NCBI GenBank assembly: GCA_023416955.1
Contig: JAEZGM010000019.1
Coordinates: 186,001 to 250,000 of the forward strand
Source: Bacillota bacterium
GTDB taxonomy: Bacteria > Bacillota > Clostridia > Oscillospirales > Acutalibacteraceae
Reading direction: 5' to 3'
Length of the DNA: 64,000 nt
The notes beneath the pieces are model-generated. The model ran no database searches and was not told the origin of the DNA. It saw nothing but the letters and a program-made list of their open reading frames with translations. Made by a program: the position numbers and the translations under genes. This document shows positions 36,126 to 44,185 of the stretch, piece by piece (the first letter of the stretch is position 1; every line of letters begins with the position of its first letter).

Positions 36126-36151
36126 ATCCTCACCAATTTTTTAAAAAGTAC

Positions 36152-36249
36152 AGTCAATTCACTTTAGAAAACATCCAAGAAACAAGCGTAAAATCTTTGA
36201 ACTATGGATTTTACGCTTGGAGATTGGTCTGTTTTCAAATGAACTGACT
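36152..36249. repeat. Dispersed foldback repeat, family 1, copy B (enlarged)
   Basis: A 98-bp element. The ends AGTCAATTCA...GAAAACATCC and TGTTTTCAAATGAACTGACT match copies A and C. The middle carries an extra perfect hairpin CAAGCGTAAAATC / GATTTTACGCTTG absent from the others. It lies between the Gfo/Idh gene and the TIM-barrel gene. Confidence 0.75.
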
Positions 36250-36252
36250 ATA

Positions 36253-36290
36253 TTATCCTGCGTAAAACAAAATGTTTCTGCGCAGGATAA
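36253..36290 (-). terminator. Hairpin at the end of the amino-sugar operon
   Basis: TTATCCTGCG pairs with CGCAGGATAA, 5 bp beyond the TIM-barrel gene stop. No clear T run on the minus strand, so it may be a weak terminator or an mRNA 3' stabiliser. Confidence 0.5.
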
Positions 36291-36294
36291 ATAA

Positions 36295-37149
36295 TCATAA
36301 ATATTTCTTTAAAAAATCCGCTGCCAACCGAATGTCCGCCTCCGGATCTATTCCGACTTCACGTTCAATTGTTAAGAAGCCATGATAGCCAACCTCGTTC
36401 AGAGCCTTGATATAATTATCAAAATCAACTTTTCCTTTTCCTAATGGGACTTCCTGAAAGCACTCTTCCAAACGCAAATCAGAAATGCCGCCATCGGCAA
36501 AGAAATCATATATTATTTCCGGGTCTGTTCTGTTCAGCATAATTCCATCTTTTGCGTGCGTATGTACGATATAATCTTTTAAGGTGTAAACTGCGGCTAC
36601 AGGGTCATCGCCTGTTACCATGACCAGGTTTGCCGGATCAAAATTAACCGAAACTCCTTTTGACGACAAGCTATCCAAAAAAGTTTTGAGTCTTGACGCC
36701 GGCTCCGGCCCGGTTTCAATCGCAAAAAAAGCGTTAAGAGAATGGGCATATTCCGCCAACTGATTGCAGGCGTCCTGCATTATTTTGTAACGGTCGCAGG
36801 TGCTGTCCTGCGGAATCACACCAATATGGGTAGTCACTATATTTGTCCCCAGATCACACGCCAGATCGATAATTCTTTTGGATTTCTCAATCTTGCCCGC
36901 GTTTTCCACCTTAACAGCAAAACCGTGCCCGCCTAAATCGCCGCACAAAGCACTTAACTTCAGGCCATTCCCTGTAATAATATTCAATATCTCCTGCCTG
37001 CTGCCCGCAGGTAAGTTTTCAGGAGATGTTTCTCCTGACACCGCATATAATTGTACTCCGTCAGCACCAATTTCGCGTGCTTTTACAAGTGACTCTTTAA
37101 ACGGCAATCGAAAGGAGTCTGCAATAACACCAATTGGAAAATTATTCAT
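36295..37149 (-). CDS. Sugar phosphate isomerase/epimerase (xylose isomerase-like TIM barrel)
   Basis: A 284-residue AP-endonuclease-2/xylose-isomerase-type TIM barrel. It starts PIGVIADSFRLPFKESLVKA and has metal-ligand stretches NIVTTHIGVIP, FFAIETGPEP, VSVNFDPANLVMV, IVHTHAKDGI and LTIEREVGIDPEADI. ATG 37149 is chosen because it avoids a 23-bp overlap with the upstream gene and starts like the family; AAAGGAATTG lies upstream. Last gene of the minus-strand operon. Relatives act as epimerases, inosose-type dehydratases or C-glycoside lyases; which applies here is open. Confidence 0.85.
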   Translation of the reverse strand: MNNFPIGVIADSFRLPFKESLVKAREIGADGVQLYAVSGETSPENLPAGSRQEILNIITGNGLKLSALCGDLGGHGFAVKVENAGKIEKSKRIIDLACDLGTNIVTTHIGVIPQDSTCDRYKIMQDACNQLAEYAHSLNAFFAIETGPEPASRLKTFLDSLSSKGVSVNFDPANLVMVTGDDPVAAVYTLKDYIVHTHAKDGIMLNRTDPEIIYDFFADGGISDLRLEECFQEVPLGKGKVDFDNYIKALNEVGYHGFLTIEREVGIDPEADIRLAADFLKKYL

Positions 37150-37177
37150 AATACTCAATTCCTTTATTATGTTTGGC

Positions 37178-38014
37178 TTATCGGATTGCAATCCATTCAC
37201 CGGGATGCTGAGCTGCCTTCAACCCCGCTTCTCTGATGGAGATAACTGACACTGTTTCGGCGTGATTTACCTTAACATCACCGGTTAGAAAGAAATCAAC
37301 CATTTGCTCAACAAACGATAGAAAATAATCTGACTGAATACTAATAATCTCTGATGTTCCGTTGCTGAAGTCAACCGACATTGAAAACGGGCAGCTCCAG
37401 CCATGGTGTGACATGCTTGCACGTCTGCCGTCAGAAAATTCAATCACCAATGCCGGCCACTCTTTTGTGCCGACATACATCAGCCGTTTCGCATCCGGGC
37501 CCATCAAGGAAACGATTGGTTCAATCTGATGAATGGAATAAACATCAAACGGGCCCGGTCCCCAGCTTGCAATGTTTTGAATCTTTGCTTTGTCTATATT
37601 TCCATATTCAGCAGCAAAGCGTAAAGCGGATGAAGAAAAGCAGGGCGTATTATTTTTCTCTGCATTTTCAAATATTCTAAGCGCGGCTGCACGGTCATTT
37701 GCAAAAGATTTGTCAACATAAACTCGTTTTCCGCTGCGCAGAGGGAGCTGGCAAAGCTCCTCGTGCATCTCCGGATTATCCGGTGAAAGCACAACTAAGT
37801 AATCACTTTTATCGACAATTTCTTCAATGGTATGAAGATGTTCAACTTTGTAATTTTCACACCACTGGTCTGTTGTCATCCCTTTTGGGGAATCTATCTT
37901 TGCCCAGGCATAGGCTACTTCCAACTCTCCTTTGGAATAGCTTTTAATCCATTCAGGGTAATTGTTTGCATGAAATTCATCAAGATAATAATCTATAAAG
38001 CCTATTTTTTTCAT
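37178..38014 (-). CDS. Gfo/Idh/MocA-like protein, short divergent form
   Basis: A 278-residue protein resembling a Gfo/Idh dehydrogenase (IVDKSDYLVVLSPDNPEMHE, RSGKRVYVDKSFANDRAAAL, GPGPFDVYSIHQIEPIVSL) but with an N-terminus that lacks the usual GxGxxG: it reads KKIGFIDYYLDEFHANNYPE. It may therefore bind NAD weakly or be a non-catalytic partner of the Gfo/Idh protein next to it. ATG 38014 follows AAGGAG, 10 bp after the upstream gene. Confidence 0.75.
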   Translation of the reverse strand: MKKIGFIDYYLDEFHANNYPEWIKSYSKGELEVAYAWAKIDSPKGMTTDQWCENYKVEHLHTIEEIVDKSDYLVVLSPDNPEMHEELCQLPLRSGKRVYVDKSFANDRAAALRIFENAEKNNTPCFSSSALRFAAEYGNIDKAKIQNIASWGPGPFDVYSIHQIEPIVSLMGPDAKRLMYVGTKEWPALVIEFSDGRRASMSHHGWSCPFSMSVDFSNGTSEIISIQSDYFLSFVEQMVDFFLTGDVKVNHAETVSVISIREAGLKAAQHPGEWIAIR

Positions 38015-38024
38015 CGCAATCTCC

Positions 38025-39083
38025 TTAAAGCAATATTTCTTTTCCCTGTTCTGATGAGTCATACAATGCCTGCATTATTTGGGCGGTGATCAATACAGAA
38101 TCAATGTGTGACGGCAATTTTTCGCCTGTATCAATGCAAGTCAGGAAAGCGTCGATTTCCTTTTCAAAGTGCGGTTCCTGCTGGTAAGTAGGAATAGTCT
38201 CTGTTAAAGCGCCGTCCTTTGTGGAATAAATGGTGAAATTTCCGCCGTACTGCAAACGAATTCCGGCTTTATCGCCCATAAAATCGACAAACATTTCTTC
38301 TTGATTGATGTTTTGGGCCCATGCGCCGTTGATTGTAATCGTCGGGCCCTCTGTTCTGATAAACCCGGTTACAAAGTCTTCCACATCGTAGGTACCGTCT
38401 TTTACCGGAGGCCCGGCCCACATGCTGGTATATACATAATTATTCAAGTCTTTTCCTACTTTGGAAAATGTTTTACCCGAGACAGTCTGTGGGTGAGGGT
38501 CACCGCAGCAATACATAATTAAATCAAGAAAATGTACGCCCCAATCAATCAGGACGCCGCCGCCTGCAATTGCCTTCGTTGTGAAGGGACCGCCCCAGTT
38601 AGGAATGCTGCGGTATGAACGAAAGCTGCCATACACATGATAAACTTCACCTAATTCACCGTTATCAATCATATTTTTAATGCGATTTACAGCGGTATTA
38701 AATCTGTTTACCACGCCGATGTTCAATACTTTTCCGCTTTCTTTCTGCACTTTCTGCATTTCAGCGGCTTCGGCATAAGTTCTTGCAGCCGGTTTTTCAC
38801 AAAGTACGTTTTTACCAGCCTTTAAAAAGTCTTTGGCAATTTGGGGATGGACGTTGTTGGGAGTGCAAACCGAAACAGCCTCAATTTCCGGATCGTCTAA
38901 AATATCCTTATAATCCTGAATTGCTGTGCCGCAACCGTATTGGTCCACCATTGCCTGCGCCCTCTCTAAAATAATATCGCAGAAATATTTGATCTCTGCT
39001 TTATCATTTTTCATGTATGCTGGAATGTGCGCGGTCTTTGCAATTGTACCGCAGCCAATTACGGCCACCTTTTTCTTATTCAT
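38025..39083 (-). CDS. Gfo/Idh/MocA-family oxidoreductase
   Basis: A 352-residue dehydrogenase-type protein with Rossmann motif VAVIGCGTIAKTAHIPAY, NVLCEKPAART with the catalytic Lys, and GGVLIDWGVHFLDLIMYC. ATG 39083 has AAAAGGGG upstream, which favours it over an upstream in-frame start at 39161. Second member of a tandem pair with the short form downstream. Gfo/Idh enzymes in sugar operons commonly oxidise a sugar hydroxyl to a keto group. Confidence 0.9.
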   Translation of the reverse strand: MNKKKVAVIGCGTIAKTAHIPAYMKNDKAEIKYFCDIILERAQAMVDQYGCGTAIQDYKDILDDPEIEAVSVCTPNNVHPQIAKDFLKAGKNVLCEKPAARTYAEAAEMQKVQKESGKVLNIGVVNRFNTAVNRIKNMIDNGELGEVYHVYGSFRSYRSIPNWGGPFTTKAIAGGGVLIDWGVHFLDLIMYCCGDPHPQTVSGKTFSKVGKDLNNYVYTSMWAGPPVKDGTYDVEDFVTGFIRTEGPTITINGAWAQNINQEEMFVDFMGDKAGIRLQYGGNFTIYSTKDGALTETIPTYQQEPHFEKEIDAFLTCIDTGEKLPSHIDSVLITAQIMQALYDSSEQGKEILL

Positions 39084-39138
39084 TATTTTTCCCCTTTTCA
39101 ACATTTCAAAAGTACGAATTATTTCTATATATTGCATA

Positions 39139-39900
39139 TTAAATAGGATCAAAATCATCAAAGAGTCTTGGATTTTTTTTAAGCTGTTCTAATGTCACAG
39201 AAAATAAATCTTCTGCGTGAAATAGCAAGCAATCTGCGTCACCAAATTTAGCTTTTTGCAAAACACCCAATTTAGACATAAGCGGTTCCAGCTTCACATA
39301 TCTGTCCGAATTCGCATGATCATGCCTTCTTGATGGTACACTGATAATATTTCCGTCATAATCTCTGACATATAGCTGTTCATAACCGTCCGTAATTCTT
39401 CCGGCAATTTGCGCTACTTCTTCAATGCAATGCACTAATGTGTTTCTTGAAAAGTCGACTCCAACCATAAGGACTTTGGCATTTTGCTGTATTAACTTTC
39501 CATAACACGATTGCGGCGCACACGGAGTATCAAAACTTTCCTGGCCTTCTGTAAAAGTCTTTGCTGTTTTACCTAGGGCGCAAAGCGAATGCGTCGGGTG
39601 CATCGTCCGTATTACACCCGCACGTTTTCGGAATAATTCTGTTAAGACTCCCACACAAGTCTTGCTTTCTCTTACATCAAATATAGGGTTTTCTGCATTT
39701 ATGTAGCTCCATGTATGCGAGGGCATGACCAGTAACCCCTGCGATATGTATTCTATATAAGCGTCAAGCACAGTGTCTGCTCCGCCATTCACTTGTCCGA
39801 TCCTTTTCATAGAGGAATGTACCAAAAGAGTGTCCGTGGGGAGAATACCAGCCTTGCTTAAATCTTGGATTAATGATTCTTTGGTGTGCAGTTCAGTCAC
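39139..39900 (-). CDS. AAC(3)-family N-acetyltransferase-like protein
   Basis: A 253-residue protein of the aminoglycoside N3-acetyltransferase family: LVHSSMKRIGQVNGGADTVL, LLVMPSHTWSYINAENPIFD, GVIRTMHPTHSLCALGKTAK and VLMVGVDFSRNTLVHCIEE. Resistance enzymes of this fold acetylate 2-deoxystreptamine drugs; here it sits inside a sugar operon, so an amino sugar is a more natural substrate (inference). The start is uncertain: the AAGGAG site directly abuts GTG 39900 without spacing, so a codon slightly downstream may be used. Confidence 0.8.
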   Translation of the reverse strand: MTELHTKESLIQDLSKAGILPTDTLLVHSSMKRIGQVNGGADTVLDAYIEYISQGLLVMPSHTWSYINAENPIFDVRESKTCVGVLTELFRKRAGVIRTMHPTHSLCALGKTAKTFTEGQESFDTPCAPQSCYGKLIQQNAKVLMVGVDFSRNTLVHCIEEVAQIAGRITDGYEQLYVRDYDGNIISVPSRRHDHANSDRYVKLEPLMSKLGVLQKAKFGDADCLLFHAEDLFSVTLEQLKKNPRLFDDFDPI

Positions 39901-39933
39901 TCCTTATCAGAATCCTGCTGATTTCCTATTGCA

Positions 39934-40626
39934 TTAGTTTTCTGAAATACCTTTTAGAAAGTAGCGGGTAATTTCCCTCGGTCTTGTAATCGCAGTACCC
40001 ACAACGGCTGCCCAAACGCCCAGATCCAATGCTTCTTTAAGCTGTTCCGGCGTCCAAATCCCGCCTTCTGCAATAATTGGCATATCTAAAGTATCAACAT
40101 ATTTTTTGATCAGACTATAGTTGGGGAGCTTTATTCCCTTTGTATATTCTGTATATCCCGACATTGTCGTACCCACAATATCAAACCCCAGTCTCTTTGC
40201 TTTTACGCCCTCTTCATAGCAGGAGGTGTCCGCCATAAACATCTGATTCGGATATTTTTGCTTTACTTCCCTGAAAAATTCTTCTAAAGTTTTGCCGTTT
40301 GGCCTGATTCGTTTGGTTGCATCAATTGCAATAATATCAGCGCCAACATCTATTAAAGCGTCAACCTCTTTCATGGTGGGCGTAATATAAATATCACTGT
40401 CATCATAAACGACCTTATAAAGCCCGATAATCGGCAGATCAACAGCTTTTTTAATTTGTTTTATATCTTCAGGTGAGTTTGCCCTGATTCCGGAAGCACC
40501 ACCTTCTTGTGCGGCGACCGCCATTCTTTCCATTATAAAGGAACTGTATAATGGCTCATTGTCAAGTGCCTGGCAAGACACAATGAGTCGATGCTTTATA
40601 CGTTGTAAAATCTCACTCTTATCCAT
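39934..40626 (-). CDS. nanE: N-acetylmannosamine-6-phosphate 2-epimerase-like protein (NanE)
   Basis: A 230-residue TIM-barrel epimerase that converts ManNAc-6-phosphate to GlcNAc-6-phosphate. Marks are LIVSCQALDNEPLYS, MAVAAQEGGASGIRAN, LPIIGLYKVVYDDSDIYITP, DIIAIDATKRIRPNGKTLEE, ADTSCYEEGVKAKRLGFDIV and PIIAEGGIWTPEQLKEAL. The catalytic Lys lies in GLYK. ATG 40626 is preferred over 40641 because GGGAG lies between them. In a sialic acid operon it would follow NanA, but no NanA gene is present here. Confidence 0.9.
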   Translation of the reverse strand: MDKSEILQRIKHRLIVSCQALDNEPLYSSFIMERMAVAAQEGGASGIRANSPEDIKQIKKAVDLPIIGLYKVVYDDSDIYITPTMKEVDALIDVGADIIAIDATKRIRPNGKTLEEFFREVKQKYPNQMFMADTSCYEEGVKAKRLGFDIVGTTMSGYTEYTKGIKLPNYSLIKKYVDTLDMPIIAEGGIWTPEQLKEALDLGVWAAVVGTAITRPREITRYFLKGISEN

Positions 40627-40679
40627 TTCCATATCTCCCATTTATACCAATTAATTTGCAATTATCTTCGCTGTTCCAT

Positions 40680-42236
40680 TTATACGGTAAATTTTAGTCC
40701 GTCCAATCTTACGTCAAAATTAATATAAAATACACCGTCCCAGTTAAAAGACAAATTATCTATAACAATCTGAGCGCCCTTATATTCCCCGTTAAATTTG
40801 ACTAAAATATATTCATTTAGATAATGGATGAAGTAATTTTTAACTTCATTATAGTTATCTGCTAATAGGTATGGATCGATTTTTCCTTGGGTTTCCACTA
40901 AAAACCTGTGAAGTACATTGGACTGATACAGCCAGTCACAAATAATGTTTCTCAGCTTAAATTCCTCTGCCAATTTAAATTTTTCATAACTGTCAGAGAA
41001 ACGATTATAATAACTTGCAATGATTGTCTGAGCAAGTACAACGCCGATCGTATTCTGAGCAGTATTCCATCCACCGACACTTTGCACATTATCAAAAATC
41101 CCTGTAAGCAGTGCGTGGTCCATAAACTCATTTTCACAGCCATTGCTTACCGAAACTTCTGCTATGCCAGCCGATTTTTGATAGCTGTTCACATAATATT
41201 GAATATACCTTAAAAATTCATGCATATTGATATGGCTCGTAAAAGTTAAATCCTTAGTATATTGCTCGCTGGATTCAATCATATATTTGCCCGGCGAATT
41301 AATTGCCAGCAAACAGTCGGAGCAGGCGGAATTATCCTCATAAATTCCGCCTGCCGACGTAATTTGCGATTTAATACTTTCATTGAGCGGCCTGTCTTCG
41401 TACCTTGGTACGATCGTCGGGCCTAACGTTGATGAATATCGCACATAAACGCGCGGCGTATAGCCTTTGATTAAGTTGAAAATTCGCGCAAAGAGAACAC
41501 ACCCGACTTCATCGGCCCCTGGGTACACCAAAACCTTGTCCATCAGCCTTTCTTCCCGGACTTTCTGGGCAATGGCGCTTTGATCCATAGCAGCATAGCC
41601 GTATTCGGCAGTGTCATCCTTTGGCACCGTCAAGACGTCAAACACTCCGTCTTTTACAAGATCAACACAATAAAGATTTGTAAAACGGTCTACTTTTCTT
41701 CTTTCAATAAAATCATTAAGATCCTTTTGAGGAATTTTATCCTTTAATTCTCTGAATTCCTTTTCTTCCGTGTCATCTGCGTGATTTCTTGAAGTTTTAT
41801 CCATTAAGTAAGTATAGCGCCATATATTCCAGCCCTGTGTTTCCCAGTAGTCCGGATCTTCGTGTGCATTGTTGTACGCGGCAACTCTGGCTACTAAATT
41901 AAACGCATGAATTTTTATGTTTGGATTAATTTTTTTTAACTCTCTGAAATTGTCTAAAGTTTGCTTGCACTCTTCGCTTGTCCGGTGGTGCGTTCTGGAA
42001 TTAATGATATTCCCGTATACAAGCGTATCAACAGAAAGAATTGCATATTCACAACTTAGAGCATTTTCAAAAATCCATTCCCATAGCTTATTGAAATTTG
42101 CCGGAGTTTTCAGCATTCCCATATCTTCGTATGCCGGGACTAATAATTCAATATCATCTGTCATCTTCGCCAGTTTTTGAGGAAACGAATAGTTGCAGGC
42201 TCTTTCATCCAGTGCAACATAGATTATTTTTGTCAT
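40680..42236 (-). CDS. DUF4127 family protein
   Basis: A 518-residue protein of a family without established function. It begins IIYVALDERACNYSFPQKLA (the family's LDER.CN motif) and includes SVDTLVYGNIINSRTHH, FNLVARVAAYNNAHEDPDYW, VYPGADEVGCVLFARIFN and TIGVVLAQTIIASYY. No signal peptide. Conserved Asp, His and Arg residues in these blocks suggest an enzyme. Located between the permease genes and nanE in one operon, it probably acts early on the imported compound. GGAAAGGAAAG precedes the ATG. Confidence 0.8.
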   Translation of the reverse strand: MTKIIYVALDERACNYSFPQKLAKMTDDIELLVPAYEDMGMLKTPANFNKLWEWIFENALSCEYAILSVDTLVYGNIINSRTHHRTSEECKQTLDNFRELKKINPNIKIHAFNLVARVAAYNNAHEDPDYWETQGWNIWRYTYLMDKTSRNHADDTEEKEFRELKDKIPQKDLNDFIERRKVDRFTNLYCVDLVKDGVFDVLTVPKDDTAEYGYAAMDQSAIAQKVREERLMDKVLVYPGADEVGCVLFARIFNLIKGYTPRVYVRYSSTLGPTIVPRYEDRPLNESIKSQITSAGGIYEDNSACSDCLLAINSPGKYMIESSEQYTKDLTFTSHINMHEFLRYIQYYVNSYQKSAGIAEVSVSNGCENEFMDHALLTGIFDNVQSVGGWNTAQNTIGVVLAQTIIASYYNRFSDSYEKFKLAEEFKLRNIICDWLYQSNVLHRFLVETQGKIDPYLLADNYNEVKNYFIHYLNEYILVKFNGEYKGAQIVIDNLSFNWDGVFYINFDVRLDGLKFTV

Positions 42237-42276
42237 ACATACACTTTCCTTTCCAGATCAACTATGTATTTTATAA

Positions 42277-43137
42277 TTAACCTTTCATGCCGGTAACGGT
42301 AATTCCCTCAATAAAGTACGACTGTGCAAAAAAGAACAAAATAATAATCGGAACCGTAAAAATTGCAGACGCAGCCATCAGTGGTCCCCACTCAACATAG
42401 TGTTCCTGCATAAACGCCTGCAGCCCGAGTGACAACGTATACTGCTCCTGCTTATTCAAATAAAGCAGAGGCCCTAAAAAGTCAGACCAGGTTCCAAGAA
42501 ATGTAAAGATAGCCACGCTGGTCATTGCCGGTTTGCAGAGAGGAACCATGATTCTCCAGAATATTGTACCTTCTTTTGCTCCATCAATCGTTGCCGCCTC
42601 TATTAGAGAATCCGGAATCGTTTTAAAGAATTGTCTCATCAAAAAGATGTAATACGCGCCCCCGAAAAACGCAGGCAGTGTCAGAGGTAATATCGTTCCC
42701 ACAAGTTTCATTTTCGTGAAAATCATATAGAGCGGAATCATCGTTACCTGTGAAGGGATCATCATTGTGGCAACAATAATCGGAAAAATAATTTTACTGC
42801 CCTTCCATTTGATTTTAGCCACGGAATATGCCACCATCGAAGAAGAGATGACCTGGCCCACTACACACAGCACCGTAATAATCAATGTGTTCAGCGTGTA
42901 AGAGAAGAAGGGCATTTTGGTAACAGCTAAATAGTAGTTTTTCAAATAGAGCTGGCCGGGGATAACAGTCGGGGGAAACTGGTAGATTTCCTGAGCATTT
43001 TTCAAAGATGTTGAAAGCAGCCATAAGAATGGTATCAGGAACAGAACGGAAAGAAGAATGATTATAAAGTATATCATTCCTTTTGAAAATAAACGATTTC
43101 GTTTTATGCTGCTATTTTTCATGTTATTCATCGCCAT
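42277..43137 (-). CDS. Sugar ABC transporter permease, MalG type
   Basis: A 286-residue permease with six predicted membrane segments, the first at YFIIILLSVLFLIPFLWLLS. The EAA loop reads IEAATIDGAKEGTIFWRIMVP and the end FIEGITVTGMKG is typical of the family. ATG 43137, with GGTGGG upstream, overlaps the end of the preceding permease gene by 14 bp, indicating translational coupling; ATG 43131 is an alternative. No ATPase gene is in the operon. Confidence 0.92.
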   Translation of the reverse strand: MAMNNMKNSSIKRNRLFSKGMIYFIIILLSVLFLIPFLWLLSTSLKNAQEIYQFPPTVIPGQLYLKNYYLAVTKMPFFSYTLNTLIITVLCVVGQVISSSMVAYSVAKIKWKGSKIIFPIIVATMMIPSQVTMIPLYMIFTKMKLVGTILPLTLPAFFGGAYYIFLMRQFFKTIPDSLIEAATIDGAKEGTIFWRIMVPLCKPAMTSVAIFTFLGTWSDFLGPLLYLNKQEQYTLSLGLQAFMQEHYVEWGPLMAASAIFTVPIIILFFFAQSYFIEGITVTGMKG

Positions 43138-44080
43138 AATTAACCCACCTATCCTGTGTCTTAAAGATAACAGCTGTGACAGCAACAACAATGATAAATA
43201 AAATCCATGCCATTGCAGAGGCTTTGCCCATTTTAAAGTATCCAAAAGCATTGTGGAACAAATACAGCGAATAGAACAGCAGGGAATTTTCGGCTCCGCC
43301 GCTTATGTTGTTACCGCCGCTCCCTCCTGTAGAGCCGCCTATCAGCAAATAGGCCTGTGTGAAATACTGGAAGTAGCTGATAATGCTCATAATTAACTGG
43401 AAGAAAATTACCGGTGAAATACAAGGCAGTGTAATTTTAAAGAATTGATGGGTTGCATTTGCACCGTCTATTTGAGCTGCTTCATAAAGCGAGCGCGGTA
43501 CATCCTGCAGTGAGGCTAAGAAAATGATCATGGTGTTTCCTACGCCCCACAAACCCATAATAATCAATGCCGGTTTTGTATAAGCCGGGTCCATGAGCCA
43601 ATTGGGCTGATTCATTCCCAGCGCCTTCAGTGCACTGTTCAGCAAACCGTATTGCGGATTCAAAATCCACAGCCACAAAAGTGAGGAAGCGACGATCGGC
43701 ACAATACTAGGTAAATAAAAGATGGTTCTAAAAATAGAAAGCCCTTTAATTTTCTGATTCAATAGAACGGCCAAAAGTAATCCGGCAACAAGACTCACCG
43801 GCGTACCAATTACCACCATATAAAAAGTGTTAAATAAGCTTTTATAAAACTTTTCATCCGCAAATAAATCTTGATAATTTGCAAGTCCCACCCAAGTCGG
43901 GGACTGAAATATGTTAAAATTTGTCATGCTATAGTAGATCGAAATACAAATAGGGTACAAACTAAAAGCCAAGAATCCAATTATCCATGGAAGTGCAAAC
44001 AGGAAACCAGATTTTGCCCTGCTGCTATCCATTTTTGAGGTATGCCGTTTTGGAGATTGTTTCTCCGTAGAATGACGCAT
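43124..44080 (-). CDS. Sugar ABC transporter permease, MalF/UgpA type
   Basis: A 318-residue permease with hydrophilic N-terminus followed by SGFLFALPWIIGFLAFSLYP and five more membrane segments; the EAA loop reads YEAAQIDGANATHQFFKITLP. AGGGGGCAGG precedes the ATG. Partner of the next permease and of the binding lipoprotein encoded 105 bp upstream. Confidence 0.92.
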   Translation of the reverse strand: MRHSTEKQSPKRHTSKMDSSRAKSGFLFALPWIIGFLAFSLYPICISIYYSMTNFNIFQSPTWVGLANYQDLFADEKFYKSLFNTFYMVVIGTPVSLVAGLLLAVLLNQKIKGLSIFRTIFYLPSIVPIVASSLLWLWILNPQYGLLNSALKALGMNQPNWLMDPAYTKPALIIMGLWGVGNTMIIFLASLQDVPRSLYEAAQIDGANATHQFFKITLPCISPVIFFQLIMSIISYFQYFTQAYLLIGGSTGGSGGNNISGGAENSLLFYSLYLFHNAFGYFKMGKASAMAWILFIIVVAVTAVIFKTQDRWVNYGDE

Positions 44081-44132
44081 ATACCTGCCCCCTAATGAAA
44101 AGATTTTCTTACCCGCTTTGTGCGATATGGAA

Positions 44133-44168
44133 GTAATGATATATAGCCCTGTGGCTATATATCATTAC
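44133..44168 (-). terminator. Intercistronic stem-loop after the binding-protein gene
   Basis: GTAATGATATATAGCC and GGCTATATATCATTAC are perfect 16-bp complements around CTGT. It lies between the binding protein and permease genes and lacks a long T run, so it probably lowers permease expression or protects the upstream mRNA, as in malE-malF-type operons. Confidence 0.6.
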
Positions 44169-44185
44169 CCAAGTCGATATTTACT

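Noticed and set aside
36152..36249. Simple terminator for the Gfo/Idh or TIM-barrel gene
   Set aside because: Its ends match two other intergenic loci in this window, so it is a dispersed repeat, and a separate hairpin follows the TIM-barrel gene.
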